Shown here: piece after piece, positions 37,196-49,225 of the stretch
Layout: each line of letters starts with the position of its first letter
Numbering within the stretch: position 1 is the stretch's first letter
DNA from: Tanypteryx hageni
Taxonomy: Eukaryota; Arthropoda; Insecta; Odonata; Petaluridae
Direction of reading: 5' to 3'
Assembly (NCBI GenBank): GCA_028673005.1
Contig: CM054116.1
Coordinates: 94,012,707-94,076,706 of the forward strand
Length of the DNA: 64,000 nt
The notes under the pieces: model-generated
What the model was told of the DNA's origin: nothing
What the model saw: the letters and a program-made list of their open reading frames with translations, nothing else
The model's database searches: none
Position numbers and translations under genes: made by a program

Positions 37196-40100
37196 CGGAT
37201 TTGAAGGCATAATAGGTGGATTCTGAGTCACGAAGTCGCTGATACCAGTTTAACCTTTAGGGAGTGTATAGGGCTTTTCCAACGTAATTAAAACTTGGAT
37301 AAATTAGATATGGTCCATAGTCTCCTTTAGTTTATTTATAGAGCATATTATATGGCCAATTAGTTTTTAAATAAAGGTTCATGCAGTGAATTTTGCTCCT
37401 GAGGATAGCTTGTAGTGTCTCATAAAATAATAGCTCTAATTGCCTCAATGTATCAATCGAAAAATCAGGTTGGTGGAAATGAATGCTGCGTGTGATCCTT
37501 TTAGTCAAAGCACTTTTACGTGCCTATATGTGATTCAATTAAGATAATACTGCATATTCAGTAAATCCTGTGAGAGAAAACGTTTTAACAGCACGTGGAA
37601 GCGTGTCGCGTGCTTACCAAGCAAAAGTATTATCTTTTAACTTGAAATGATACGAAGTTTACAGGCTATATTTCAGCCGCGAGAAATCGAACGATATATA
37701 AATTTTACGAATAGACAAATAAAGTAGATTTTACTGCCCGTCATTTGAACTCGGCAAGAAACAAAAAATCTAAAGTTAGGATCAATAGATGTCTCATAAA
37801 AAAGTTTGAGAAGATATTTGAGACCTAGTCCTCCATATTTTCTGATTTTTCGAAAACCGACTTTGATAAAAGACTTACATAAGGCAGCACATAGATCTAT
37901 GTGCAGGGGACATTCATCCTTAGAACTCATTTTTAACTTTACTTGGAATGGAAGCAGATGAAAATGACCAGAGAAACACGGAGGAATTCGAAATTCAGTC
38001 GCTACCAGTTACAGTTGAAGAAGAAAAGATGGAGAAAAGGGTTTTTGTCGGTTCGGACATTTGTCCCACCATGCATATTTTTCAATATGACGGTACAATT
38101 TTGCTTTACGAATGGTTTACAACACGCAGGAAATGAATAGCGCGTTTATGATCGAACAAGAAACATCGTCTTTGAAATTGGAATAATACCCCTCAGCCCG
38201 TAAAGGAGACGGGAATGCCTGGAGAAAATACGTCGCATAACAAGACCTTGCCTTCTTTTTTTCTCTTTTATCCATTCCCCTCTTTAGATGAGGACGAAGG
38301 AACGATCGAGAGCCGAGAACGCGGGAAACCACGGCTTCTGCGGCGGTAAGATAAATGGAAATCGGAAATTCCATCGTATCGTGGAATCCTCTCTAAGGGA
38401 TCGACAAATGAGCAAAAATAAAGAGGGAGAGATGCTTCGGAATAAGTTATGTCCGTGTTGTCCATCTTCGTTCGACCGCCTTACAATTTTCCCGTTTTGC
38501 AGGATCATGGGGACGAGCATTTGGTAATTATCTCCTCCTTATATCTCTTCCTTCCTTCCTGCATCCTGCTTTCCTCTTCCGTCTCCAACCTTTCTAATGA
38601 TCAAACTCCATTCTCGTCTTCCTTGTTATCTTAACTCGTTAATTACTGTCTCTGTTTTTCTCAGCCCATTATCGTTACATTTCTCCATTCTCCATTCCAG
38701 TCATCATGTTTGCTTATAGTTCTCTACCTCTTAAATTCTAATTAATAATTGAACTTGAGCATCTTTGTTTGAAATAGTCTTTTTTAACATCACGTAATTC
38801 ATTTTTGTGTAACATTCATAATTTTCTTTGTGAATTATTTTTGTTTTACGTATTTCATTCTGATTTATATGTTTCACCCGCACATTGTGTCAAATCGAGT
38901 GGAAGTATGCTCGTAACCTCCTGGATGTGAAGAATTTTGACAGAGCTGCTTTTTATGATTGGATTTATTGGTATGGGTCTTCCATTTTTATCATAGTTTA
39001 CATTAATTAGTATCTCATAAAGACACTTTCTCTATCAGGTAATAAACAGAAATTCATTGGCTATCATTTTAAATTTTAAAATTATCGGCATAGGTTTATT
39101 CATTTTCCTACGGCTTATTCTTATTGTCACTAGAAAGATGTTTTGCTCTTTTGCTCAACTTAAACGCTATAATTTGTCTGAATATTTCTAATTTTAGCAA
39201 TTTACTCATGAAATATTCCTTTAAATGGTTCAATACTTTAATGAGTGGTTTTATGGAAGAATACGTTAACGGCTTTAATGCGTTTCTTATTTTGAAAATT
39301 TTGGCTGAATATATCATTGACATTATTTTGTTAATTAGATAACTATGAATATATTAACGCGAGAAAATGACAAATGTTGCTTCTAAATCCGATATCTTCT
39401 TATGTGCACGCATACATGTTTCAGATAGTGTTAATCACCGATGTTAAATAATAAATATTCCTTTGAAGATCCTTGATCCGTCAATAATTGATGTAGTGGA
39501 AAATCCGCATCCTAGAAAATCGTCGATCATAAGGTGTGAGAATAAAATAATTATTCTTATTGCGTGCAACAAAAGAGAATAGTAAAACTTGAGTTTGGTA
39601 TTTTTTGATTAATACATATTTCCGTTTGAGATCAACTAAGACAGATGTCAAAGCTGTTTCCTTAATTTATTTTAATCTAAAGTCGGAGGAGTTTTTTCAT
39701 TTGTATACCATATGTTTTCTATTGTTCCGAAATAATTTGGATAGAGGGCAAACAGACTGCTTGGAAATATTTCCAAAATTCGTTAGAGGAAAAAATGTTA
39801 GTTTTGTTTATAATACATGTTTATGCGAAATAATTGTCTAACAAATGCGACATTCATTAGGATTCCGAAATATTCAATCTCTTCCACATTATTTGTTTCA
39901 TTCTTCTTTCGGTAATCTCTTCAACTGGAGTCGTCTCAAGAATTTTTCCGCCCATTTGTCATTACTATAAATTCACCCTTTTTTCTCTGACAGTACTATC
40001 AAGCGTAGTGGGAATGCCTAAACAAAAATAAATAGCGGCACAGTAATGTCTATAGCTGTATTACGAATTTTTATAGTATTATTCATTTTTCAAGTCAAAT

Positions 40101-40383
40101 ATTAATCTGGAATTTGGGCACCTATTCTATCTTTGTGTTGTGCCACAGTTAACCAACGGTTAAGTTGTTGGTGCTTTCAGCAATTCCCTCTCACTTAAAA
40201 TGTGCTCTAACCTATTATTTATTTTTTTTACTGGTAGAACAAATGTTTCACTTTAAATAATCTCGATTTTTCCTTGTTTGCTTTTTCTTCTCAGAAATCC
40301 TTTTCTCTAGTTTATGCCGCACCCATATTTTGGAAGCTTTTACGCTAAGCAAATCCTATTTCCTATTATTCCAAGATCTATAC
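37196..40383. other. Intergenic, no supported gene
   Basis: AT-rich, with a CpG-richer island near 38200-38480 that includes one exon-like segment (38288-38345). A 62-codon frame at 37948-38136 has protein-like composition but no recognisable domain. Confidence 0.4.
38288..38345 (+). other. Exon-like segment, orphan
   Basis: Preceded by a long pyrimidine tract ending ccattcccctctttag and followed by a GTAAGA donor. The 58 nt start with ATG and are open in that frame (MRTKERSRAENAGNHGFCG). No partner exon was found on the plus strand, so it may be chance. Confidence 0.22.
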
Positions 40384-40711
40384 CAGGGGTGGGCAACCTT
40401 CGACCCGCAGCCCGCCCCGAGGGCATTTTAAGCGATCCATGAAACCATGATGAAAATGCGACTCGCAAAATTTAACACAAAAATTCGTATTTTTAGTTAA
40501 AATTATGATAAAAAACCTTTGCCTTTGAAATTTTAATCCTAAAATCCTTATTTAGACTTAATTTTCTCTAATGTGATACCTCGGAATCTAGGTAACTCAC
40601 GACTTAAACTAATCCAGCCCGCCGAAGCACTGGCAACTTCTAATGCGGCCCACCGAAATATTCGCAAACACCGATGCGGCCCTACATGTAGAAAAGTTTG
40701 CCCATCCCTTG
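40384..40711. mobile_element. hAT MITE
   Basis: Left end CAGGGGTGGGCAACC, right-end complement CAAGGGATGGGCAAAC. Flanks atctatac and atctatat match at 7 of 8. Internal gcggcccacc and gcggcccta strings are usual for this hAT group. 328 bp, non-coding. Confidence 0.85.
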
Positions 40712-40849
40712 ATCTATATCATTGCTATTCAATGCCGAATATTCAAACTTTTACCATTGTTCCTATATACATTCGTTTTAGAATTTCAAGAGAATCGTAG
40801 CATCAAACAAATTCACACTTTTCGTGGTCTCTCCAAAAATACCTCTTCG

Positions 40850-41085
40850 CTGCGTTTTTTATCCATTCTACTCCCTCTGTAATTTTTTCCAGTCTCTTTC
40901 TCTCCAACCGTATTTCCTTCTCTTACACCCATGCTTACGTTCTCTTTTTCTGCGCTTATTTTCCTCTTTCTTTCCAGCAACTCCCCTTCGCCACCTCTTA
41001 ATCCCTCACCCTCTCTCCCATTCCCTCCCTCTTTATCCTTCGCTACCCATCCCAACCCTCCCTCCATCTTCCGAAACACCTCATT
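40850..41085. repeat. CT-rich segment
   Basis: Pyrimidine-biased plus strand without a clear unit; the frames seen on both strands are compositional. Confidence 0.5.
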
Positions 41086-41538
41086 GGCTCATGCTCGGCT
41101 CACGTGACGAATCATTCTTCTCTCCTGGTTTGAATTTGCGGGACCACGTTCATTCCATCACGAAGACTCCCTGACGACCTTTGGGATCTCTCACACGCGA
41201 ACTCATCGCACACTATTAATTTGCCACTTTCCGAAGATCTTGAACTTGGGCGCTCAAGACCTGCTCGGGAGCAAATTGATGCAAGTTGCGAGTCCCGTTG
41301 ACCCGAGGAGGGAAAGGTGGAGGATCGTTCAGCGGCCAATGGGAGCCACGGTGATGTCCGTGTACGGATGTGGATGAAAATCGTGTACTGAAAGAGGTCG
41401 CGTCCGAGGGTAAACGCTGGTCAAAATAATGATCGGATGCCTAAACGAGAGGCGGTATCGATCATAGTTATGTTGTGTATGTTATATCTGTCCGAGTAAA
41501 AACAGGTAGGGATGTACACGGGTTTCCCGTGGTACAGA

Positions 41539-42529
41539 AGTGCTTTTCGTCAAATTCGACATAGTATAATCGTATATTAATATATTTGCTTTGAACTCAG
41601 AAAATTATGTTTCCTTATATTGTGGTAGCCCTACTTTTTAGATCCGTTATATACATGCTCATTTCGTTTTGCCATTCTATACTCGTCCTACAAGCGAAAT
41701 TTCTTTTTAAAATCGGTTTAGCCTATACCTTTCAAATTCATAGTTATAGGAAAATTCTAACCTTGATATTGTGGTAACCCTGTTTAGTCGACCCGGTTGA
41801 AATGTGCTATTTTGGTTATCTATTTATACGAAGATTAAATATATTACATTTGGTTAAAGTACATGAGGTCAGATCTCTAGAAATACGATTAAAAAATATG
41901 ATTTCACATTTTAGTGTAGTAGCTCTGCTCTTTACCTCTGTTTTAAACATCTTTATTTCATAATGATATGGTGTACTAACCTAATATGCGAAACTTAGGT
42001 GAAATCCGTACAGCCAATTCTCTCCAAACCCATTGTTACTGAAAGAGTTAAATTTGTAATTGTGGCACCACTGTTTGGTTGATGCGGTCCAAATATGCAA
42101 TTATGGTTTAGTATATATGTGTATATTATTAGTATTAAATTTGGTTAAAATTGATTTGGAAAATTCAACACAGACACATATAAGAACTTTTTTATCACTT
42201 TTATCGTGGCAGCCTTGATTTTTATATCTACACAAAACATACTTATTTTGTTTTTTATGTAGCACACCTCCTACATACAAAATTTTGTTGAGATCGGTTG
42301 AGCCAATTCCTTCCAAATTCATAATTACCAAAAAGTTAAACTTTGCAATTGTGGCACCCTTGCTTAGTCGATCCGGTCCAAATATGCCACTTTGGTCATT
42401 AATTTATGTGAGTATTGTATGTACCATATTTGGTTGAAATAGGTTAAGCAAATTCTTTCCTGATATATGCGTACGGACGGACGGACAACACGAAGATAAT
42501 AGTGCTTTTCAGCAATGACGAAAAGCACT
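41539..42529. mobile_element. TIR/foldback element with internal ~290-bp tandem units
   Basis: AGTGCTTTTCGTCA at 41539-41552 is exactly inverted at 42516-42529. The right end also folds on itself (agtgcttttc 42501-42510 / gaaaagcact 42520-42529). The interior is three higher-order units of about 290 bp, each with two related subunits: gtggyagcc anchors at about 41621, 41915, 42204 and gtggcaccc-type anchors at about 41769, 42060, 42349. The terminal hairpin followed by CTAAT resembles a Helitron 3' end, but the TIRs argue for a foldback or Helentron-like element. Confidence 0.65.
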
Positions 42530-42672
42530 AATAAGTAGTTCCACTAACATAAAAATAAACAAGTCGAGAAAAATATAAATATCCATAGAAGCCACGACAG
42601 ACTGGAATTATTGCCGATGGATTCCCTTCAATGTGGAAATGAGCTTCACTCCACAAATGAACGATAAAAAGA

Positions 42673-42729
42673 AAAAAAGGTCTCCAAATGCCGTAATTAG
42701 TTTCATTACTACATTTGGAGACCTTTTTT
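42673..42729. repeat. Near-perfect 57-nt hairpin
   Basis: 18-bp perfect arms (aaaaaaggtctccaaatg and its complement) at 42673-42690 and 42712-42729, an inner 5-bp stem gtaat/attac and a 7-nt loop. Size and shape resemble a short pre-miRNA, but a MITE remnant is equally possible. Confidence 0.7.
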
Positions 42730-42904
42730 ACTTTTCACCGATTCCCTTCAGGATTAATAGTTATTTTTTGAAACACGAATGATTTATTTTAGTAGAGTAG
42801 CTTGCAAATTATTCTCAAGAAAACAATTCTGGAAACATAAAATACACTATATGTAGTAAATCTAAAATATAAAGAAGAGTGTCAGTCAGTCCTCCAAGTA
42901 TTCG

Positions 42905-43600
42905 GACACCGCGAGAGCCAGTGCAACCAAATCTTGCATAGAATCCACTTTTACCCTGAGAAAGGTTAAAGGCTATGTTTGCATCCGATTCCAAAATCCC
43001 GAGTTCTATTCCAAGAATTTTTCCATTAGAATAGCATTTTCTCCGACACTCCGAGAGCCAACGCAACCAAATTTTGCATGGAGTCCTCTTTCATCCAGGG
43101 AAAAATCGAAGGCTATGTTTTCATCCCATTCCCAAGGTCCCGAGCTGCATTCCAGGAGCTTTATTTTTTCCCATCAGAATAGCAGGGGAATGAGTGCGCC
43201 GTATTTTTATTTGCATTTTAAAATTACTTATAATTATCACAGAAACTCGGAACTTAAACAAAAAAACGCCTAAAAGAATATATTTTAATTTTGATGTCGC
43301 TGATTTTCAAAGAGGCATCAAATCGAGACGCAAATATGTTTTGAACGCGAAAATTCAACGTTTTTTGAGCTGAAAATCTCTGGCGATCACGGCGGCCACC
43401 GAATACGCCAAAGTTCGGTACCGTTTTGTTAGCTGAAGGGCGATGAAAAGGGGCGTGGCTTGAAAGAATCGAAGAAAGTATTGTGCGACACCCAAGAAAA
43501 CGACTTATAAGAAATCATTATAATCATTATAATTAAGTTCTCCAGATTTTCCGACATGAAGTATTGGACTTACCCGGGCAACGCCGGGTACTTAAGCTAG
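42905..43600. mobile_element. Helitron-like element (3' end and internal tandem units)
   Basis: The 3' end has hairpin tacccgg-gcaacg-ccgggta (43571-43590), then cttaag and CTAG at 43597-43600 followed by T, matching the Helitron 3' rule (hairpin about 10 nt before CTRR, insertion before T). The interior includes two diverged ~139-bp direct units starting cgagagcc at about 42913 and 43053. The 5' end was not found, so the start given is only the first repeat unit. Confidence 0.6.
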
Positions 43601-43760
43601 TATACTCACATATCTCTTTCACAGTTGTTTATATAAAACATTTGCGACTATTACTATTTACGCATCATAAATCACTACCACCGTGATTACCTTTATCGGA
43701 TGATAAAGGTAATCGCGACGAAAAACCTTTGAAGACACATCTATATCGGTTGAGTTATTA

Positions 43761-44104
43761 TAGTTTCAAACGCAAACTGCATGAAGGCCAAATGAATAAT
43801 TTTGAAATAGATGGCGGGTCACATCTGATAATTTCAATATATGTGGCGAGTCGCATGTTATAATAATGAGACCAGGCATTTTGCTGAAACTTAAAACCAT
43901 GCGACTCTAAATATTATACATTGAATTATGAAAAAATTATCATGTAATTCTAATTATAAAATATTGTTATATCGTTTCTCCATTATTGAATCGTCTAAGC
44001 TTCCTTTTTGGCCTACTTGCACTAGAATCAAATTAAAGAGAGGGTCTCACTTTTTGAACTGGCTGGTCGCGTGCAACCCGCGAGCCATGAGTTTGAGATC
44101 TCTG
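43761..44104. mobile_element. hAT-like MITE
   Basis: The right-end complement CAGAGATCTCAAACTCATGG is a classic hAT terminus; the left end tagtttcaaac is worn. Flanks agttatta and agttattc match at 7 of 8. 344 bp. Confidence 0.65.
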
Positions 44105-44112
44105 AGTTATTC

Positions 44113-46500
44113 TATAAAGGTTTCCTAGAATATGTGCCTATTTAGATCAATTCTATGGACTTATAGTGATTACATATCAACAATTTGGAAAACTCTTCAT
44201 TCAATACACTCGTCATAATACGAGAAATTCTACCTCGTCACGCAGCAGTCATACTTCTATTCTTATCACCACGTCTCCTGCTCCATCTTTCCCTCCAGAT
44301 TCTTCGTCCTCATTTGGCATTGGCTACTTGCTGCAGCCACACCTTCTTAGACCGCATGGGCTCCGTCCCGCAGCTGCAGAGTGCATTCTTAGCTCCTTGT
44401 ATTGCAGATTGCGGTCGTCGAGGCAACCACGCATCGCGGTCTTCGGGGGCACGTGCGATGAAGACATTCGAATCCAGCAGATACGACCGTTTCTGCACGA
44501 AATCATTGAGGTGAAATAATCGGGTGAGTGTTAAACGGGTTGTTCGTTGACTCTTAGCTTACAAGTCTAGGGGACTTCTTCTGTAGATGATAAAAAGAAA
44601 TTCAACCATTGAAAAATAGCAAACACCTCCTGGCATGTAGCATTGGTGAGGTTGAAAATCTTTCTGAATGAGTTAATACAGGGTTTATTCTTTTTGCAAG
44701 AAAAAACGATTTTAGTTTAACTTGGAAATACTGACTTATTAGATAAGGCTTGTAGTTATTTGGTTCAATTATGTTTGGTCATAATCTTAATTTTAAATTA
44801 CAATACACTAAAATGTAAATTTTAAGAAAATTGTTGTCTTTTAAAAATCTAAAATTAAAAAAAGTATTAACGATAAATTATTCATAGCTATCTCGTATTA
44901 TAAATCATCTTCAATAAAACTTTTAGGATGTACACATCTAGTTTGGTCATGTTTTTAATGGTGTGGCCCGTAATAATAGCGCGGGTTCGATTACAAAAAC
45001 ATTACTTTTATCCAGGCGATTGAAACTATGCGCTGTAAAAAGAACTATGTTTACTTCTATTAATCCAATATAATACTCAAAAATTAGATTAGAATATCGA
45101 AAGCTATAAGGAATAAAATTGCCGCATTAGTACGTTACTAAATGTCATGGTCCTCGGTGGAAGAGTTGACAAAATATGAATGTTTACGCTTAGAAAAGAG
45201 TTCCTTAATTAGGAACTGGGGTATCGTATAATGCAAGTAATCATTAATGATCATCCTGTACGAGGTGAGGAAGGCCAGTCCGAACTCAATCACCAAGCTA
45301 CAGGTGAAACCTCTCGTAAAATTGAAATTGGACAATACAAGTATTACTGAAAATGAAAGGTGAAATTAAAAAGGTCACCTTATGCGAATTAAATGACAAA
45401 ATAACTTCATTCCGTAAAAATATATTTTGTAATTGTGATATAGGTACGCTTATTAATTATAAAGATTTCTGGAGGGAGGATCGTTGTACAAGTCCGAAGA
45501 ATATAACAGGTATGGGGAACACTCGTAGAATAAATAATTCCACTAACACAATCGAAACTTATTTTTCATTCAAAATTCGGAAAATTATAACACAATGCCT
45601 CTTTCGGAAGCATAATGTTTTTAAACGAATTATGATTAGGGGTATACATTTTTATTCCAGGGAGATTTCAAAGATCATGTCACGAGTCTAATAAGGAATA
45701 TGGAAAACTGTAAAAAAAATTCACTCAACGTTCGAAACTAACGTGTAATTTCCTCCAGTTTCACGAATCACGATACAGAACTGAAGCGAATGCGAGGAGA
45801 GATCTGCTAGATTTTTAATGCCTGTTATTTTGAAAGTACCAAGACCAAAAAGTAGTTAGGTATACACTTGTTTTTCAACGACAATGAAAGCGTCTGCATT
45901 TTTCTTCGAAAAATTTCTCCAAAGAAAAAACACCTGACGTGCAGCTAGTCTCTAGAATGCAATCTGTATCTGCAACTCTGTAATTTAAACTCGTGAGGCG
46001 ATAACTGCGGCAAGGATTGAAAAATAGTCTTAACTCTGAGGGGCATGATATTTTTAGAGCTAGACTTCTCATGTCAAGTCGACCTTTTGAAATTATTTAG
46101 ATGAGAATTTAAAATGGCGTTTCATTTCTTTTTATATTGGAGAAATTTTTCAGAAGATGATCAATTGTATTCATTAGGAGACATTTAATTAATTTCAGTT
46201 AGTAGAAATTTCATAGATGGCAATTCCCTGCTGAATAGTTATTTTATTACCATTACGGTCATCATAAATGGGAGGCCCTTTGGCTCTTGGTGCCTATTGA
46301 CGCCGATAAAGTTCCAAATGATGGCATCATTATCGATGTGCAAGTTGTGCCATGCGTATGGCCACTTACACGGGTCAGAACCGTAGATAAGACATAACAG
46401 CCGACGAATCCCTTGTGGGTACACATGTCATGAGTGGACAATACTTGAGAGATGTATTGATATGTTGCTATACAGCTAAATTCGTTACATTAACTAAAAT
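44113..46500. other. Intergenic, no supported gene
   Basis: Contains a CpG-rich 44280-44500 segment open in several frames on both strands, with an acceptor-like site on the minus strand near 44500, and a short exon-like segment near 45250-45305. No domain recognised and no coherent joins. Confidence 0.4.
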
Positions 46501-46555
46501 ATAGTAGGCCCTCAACATTCCCGGCGATTACATTCTTGGAAATCACAGCAGGGCT
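46501..46555. mobile_element. Pogo-like MITE fragment
   Basis: tagtaggccctcaacattcc matches the left terminus of the element at 54117 (ccctcaacattcgcgg), and attcttggaaatcacagcag matches the complement of its interior near 54265-54285. An internally deleted relative. Confidence 0.5.
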
Positions 46556-46702
46556 TACTGCATCTTAAATTTTTTTGCGATAACGCATATATTTGTTTAA
46601 GAAATACAGCATATAGGAATTGATCTATTTTCTTGGGCATCTTAAGGTTACATCTTATACGCCATATACCGAGGAAATTATCGATCAAACTAGAATTTTC
46701 TT

Positions 46703-46767
46703 ACAAAGGTGAAATACTCCTTTAGCCAAAACAACTCGAGGGCTACAAAGGAGTATTTCACCTTTGT
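46703..46767. repeat. Near-perfect 65-nt hairpin
   Basis: A 21-bp perfect stem (arms 46703-46723 and 46747-46767, core ggtgaaatactcc), then agcc/ggct with a 2-nt bulge, and a ~13-nt loop. The sequence outside is rearranged copies of the same motifs (agccaaaacaactc / gagttgtt-like) and a flanking direct repeat tagaattttctt (46691 and about 46803). Confidence 0.75.
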
Positions 46768-46803
46768 TAGTTTTGGCCAAAGTTGTTGAGCTACTATCAA
46801 TTA

Positions 46804-49123
46804 GAATTTTCTTGTTAGACCCGACTAAATAATTTGTTTCGTACACTTATAACATGCTTCATATTTTCCGCATATTTGTGATATCTCTTATTCGTATTTC
46901 AACTTTGATGTTTCCAAAGTGTAATTTTGAACTCGTACCAGAATATAGTGTTGAATCTTAGAAGAGGGTGGAAGGGCCCCTAAGTTGTCTGCCTAGAGCA
47001 CCAATTCTATTTACTATTAAGTATGTACTACTTATAAATATGTCATCGGTATTATGCACAGAAATCCGGATTATGCCTAATTTGTTTTACGTGGAATTAA
47101 AAATAGTTATTCAATAAAGCATTTTGTACAAATGTTTCGCTAGTTTCTTCGGATGGAATTCCATCGATTCAAGTCTTACTCTGTTAATCCTATTTTATCA
47201 GGTGATAAAAACACCTTTCGAAAATAATTCGCACTTGTACGAAGGCCCTCATTTGGACGTACCCTAGCGACTTGTTGCGGGGGTCAGTAACACAACTTAT
47301 AACATTGCATTCCTGCTGGGTCGTGTGTAGGTCGAGTAACTCATAAGATAATCCTCATTTCGTTGACCTCACGCTATCCTCCGTCCTTCCCTCGGTGGCG
47401 GCGAAGTCTTTTCAGTCGTAAGTCGCTGCTCCCCCATCCCAATCCCTCCCTACTCCCTCACTCCCTTCTCCTGAGATCTCTGCTCGCCTTTTTTGAAGCT
47501 GGGGATTCCCTTTGTGGCCGATGTCTCACCGCATCTTCGTCCAGTCGGCCGTTCTTCCCTTGTTTCTGTCTCGCGTCTTGTTGGGCGGCCGGCGGGTGCT
47601 GCAGCAAATGAGAGAGTCGAGTGCCTTTCTTCAGTAACGCAATAAACCGACCGTTAATCCTCTTTGCTTCCCATCTATTCCTATTTCTCCTAGGTTTCTC
47701 TTCTTCGTCGCATTTCCCCATTTATTGATCGGCATTATAGGGCGTAGCGTGGAAATACGAAAATTCTTATCGAGGATTCTTAGATAGTTCCGTTTATATC
47801 GCTATCGGGAAAACAATTAATGCGGCTGCCATGTAGGTTTAATGGAAAAACAATTTCTGTATAAGTATATGCGCACGCGGCGTGGAGTGGCGCTGTTTTA
47901 ATAGAGGTTCATTTTGTGAAGTTTCTTTCTGATGGATACGGTTACTATCCTTTCGTATAAGGTAGGTTGGGTGTCGACACTGGCTCCTTAAACGGATAGG
48001 ACAATGGCGCGCGACTGCAAAAAGTGCATAACGAATCCAGTTATGAGATGACGGCCATGATTGAACCTCATAATGGAGTAAGTTGAAGTTATCACGAGAA
48101 CTAATCAAACGTCGAGGACATCTCTCAGAAGTGCGGGTTTTTATCGCAGATAAAGATAGTAATAGGGTGGATCAGCTCCGAGTTTTAAATCAAATTATCG
48201 GATTAAATTACCTCAAATTCTTAGGGGTTTCCCAATTAGTCATTTTTTGTATCCTTGTATTTTGAATGCGAATTGTGATCTCTTCAGCCGCACCACTTAA
48301 GCATTATTTTCTTGGCAGAATGTGTCAAATACGATCCAGCATGTCTCGTTTTCTTCAAATTTGAGGAACTTCGCTAATTTAATCGCGAGCTGTTTCCATT
48401 TCGCTTAAACAGCACAATTTGTTTTTATGTCGCATCTACAGCAATCACAACAATTTCCCTATCAACTTCCAAATTGATTTCAGTCACGCAACGAATCGCT
48501 GGAAATTTTATTTTTGTATAATTGAACATGACATCGAATGTCGTCTAAAAATCTTGTTTACTCATTTCGGCGACAGCAACCTTCTGACCCAAAACGTTGT
48601 AGTTTAGAAGGAAGTGTAACGGGTTAGAATTTCCTTGCGGACAATAATTCCCTCGCTTAACGATGTCGTTAATCCGCAGTATTAAAGCCATTCCTTTCTC
48701 TTTTTGCTGCTCTCTCTCTCTTCATTGAAAAGCGAGGTAGCACACTTGCTCCATTCCTATCAGTGCCTGCCTCTAATATGTCTCTATTGATGGAGCATCC
48801 CGTCGACAAACCTAGTCAAAGATCATTTCCTTTATGCGTTATTGTCTTTGAGAGATTTGGACGTCATTTACATGTCTTAACACTGCATTATTTTCGCGTT
48901 TTGCAGGTATTAATACGATTCGTCTCGAAATTGGTCTATTCAAAAAGAAGAAGTATTGATTTCGCCTTATGATTGGAATTAAATTGTTTTCAAACATTTT
49001 TCTGGCTATTGTATTATTAGGTATGCCTAACATAAATCTAATTGTTCCATTTTAACCACATTATTGCAAGGGATTTTCTGAAACTGGATTTACGTATATG
49101 AGTGAAAGGAGACTACGGCGAAA
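46804..49123. other. Intergenic, no supported gene
   Basis: Holds a G/C-richer stretch near 47360-47700 with open frames on both strands but no domain. Otherwise AT-rich with nothing recognised. Confidence 0.4.
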
Positions 49124-49225
49124 AATTGAAATTTACAATTAAAATTTTTTAATTTTTTTAAAACAACTTCTAAACCGTAGGAGTTGTTTTTCGTCTTTTT
49201 TATTTTTTTATTGTAAATTTGAATT
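49124..49225. repeat. Imperfect inverted repeat of about 50-bp arms
   Basis: Arms aattgaaatttacaatt...aaaacaacttcta and taggagttgtttt...attgtaaatttgaatt face each other across a 5-nt centre (aaccg). The inner 13 bp match at 12 positions; the outer part has T/A-run length differences. Confidence 0.7.

Noticed and set aside
37948..38136. 62-codon plus-strand frame with protein-like composition
   Set aside because: Too short, no domain, no splice or promoter context.
44166..44519. CpG-rich region open in several frames with Cys-rich translations, a possible peptide-hormone exon
   Set aside because: No frame matches a family I know, and no upstream exon with signal peptide could be joined.
45138..45335. 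Exon-like segments on both strands around 45250-45305
   Set aside because: Opposite-strand readings are equally plausible and neither joins to another exon.
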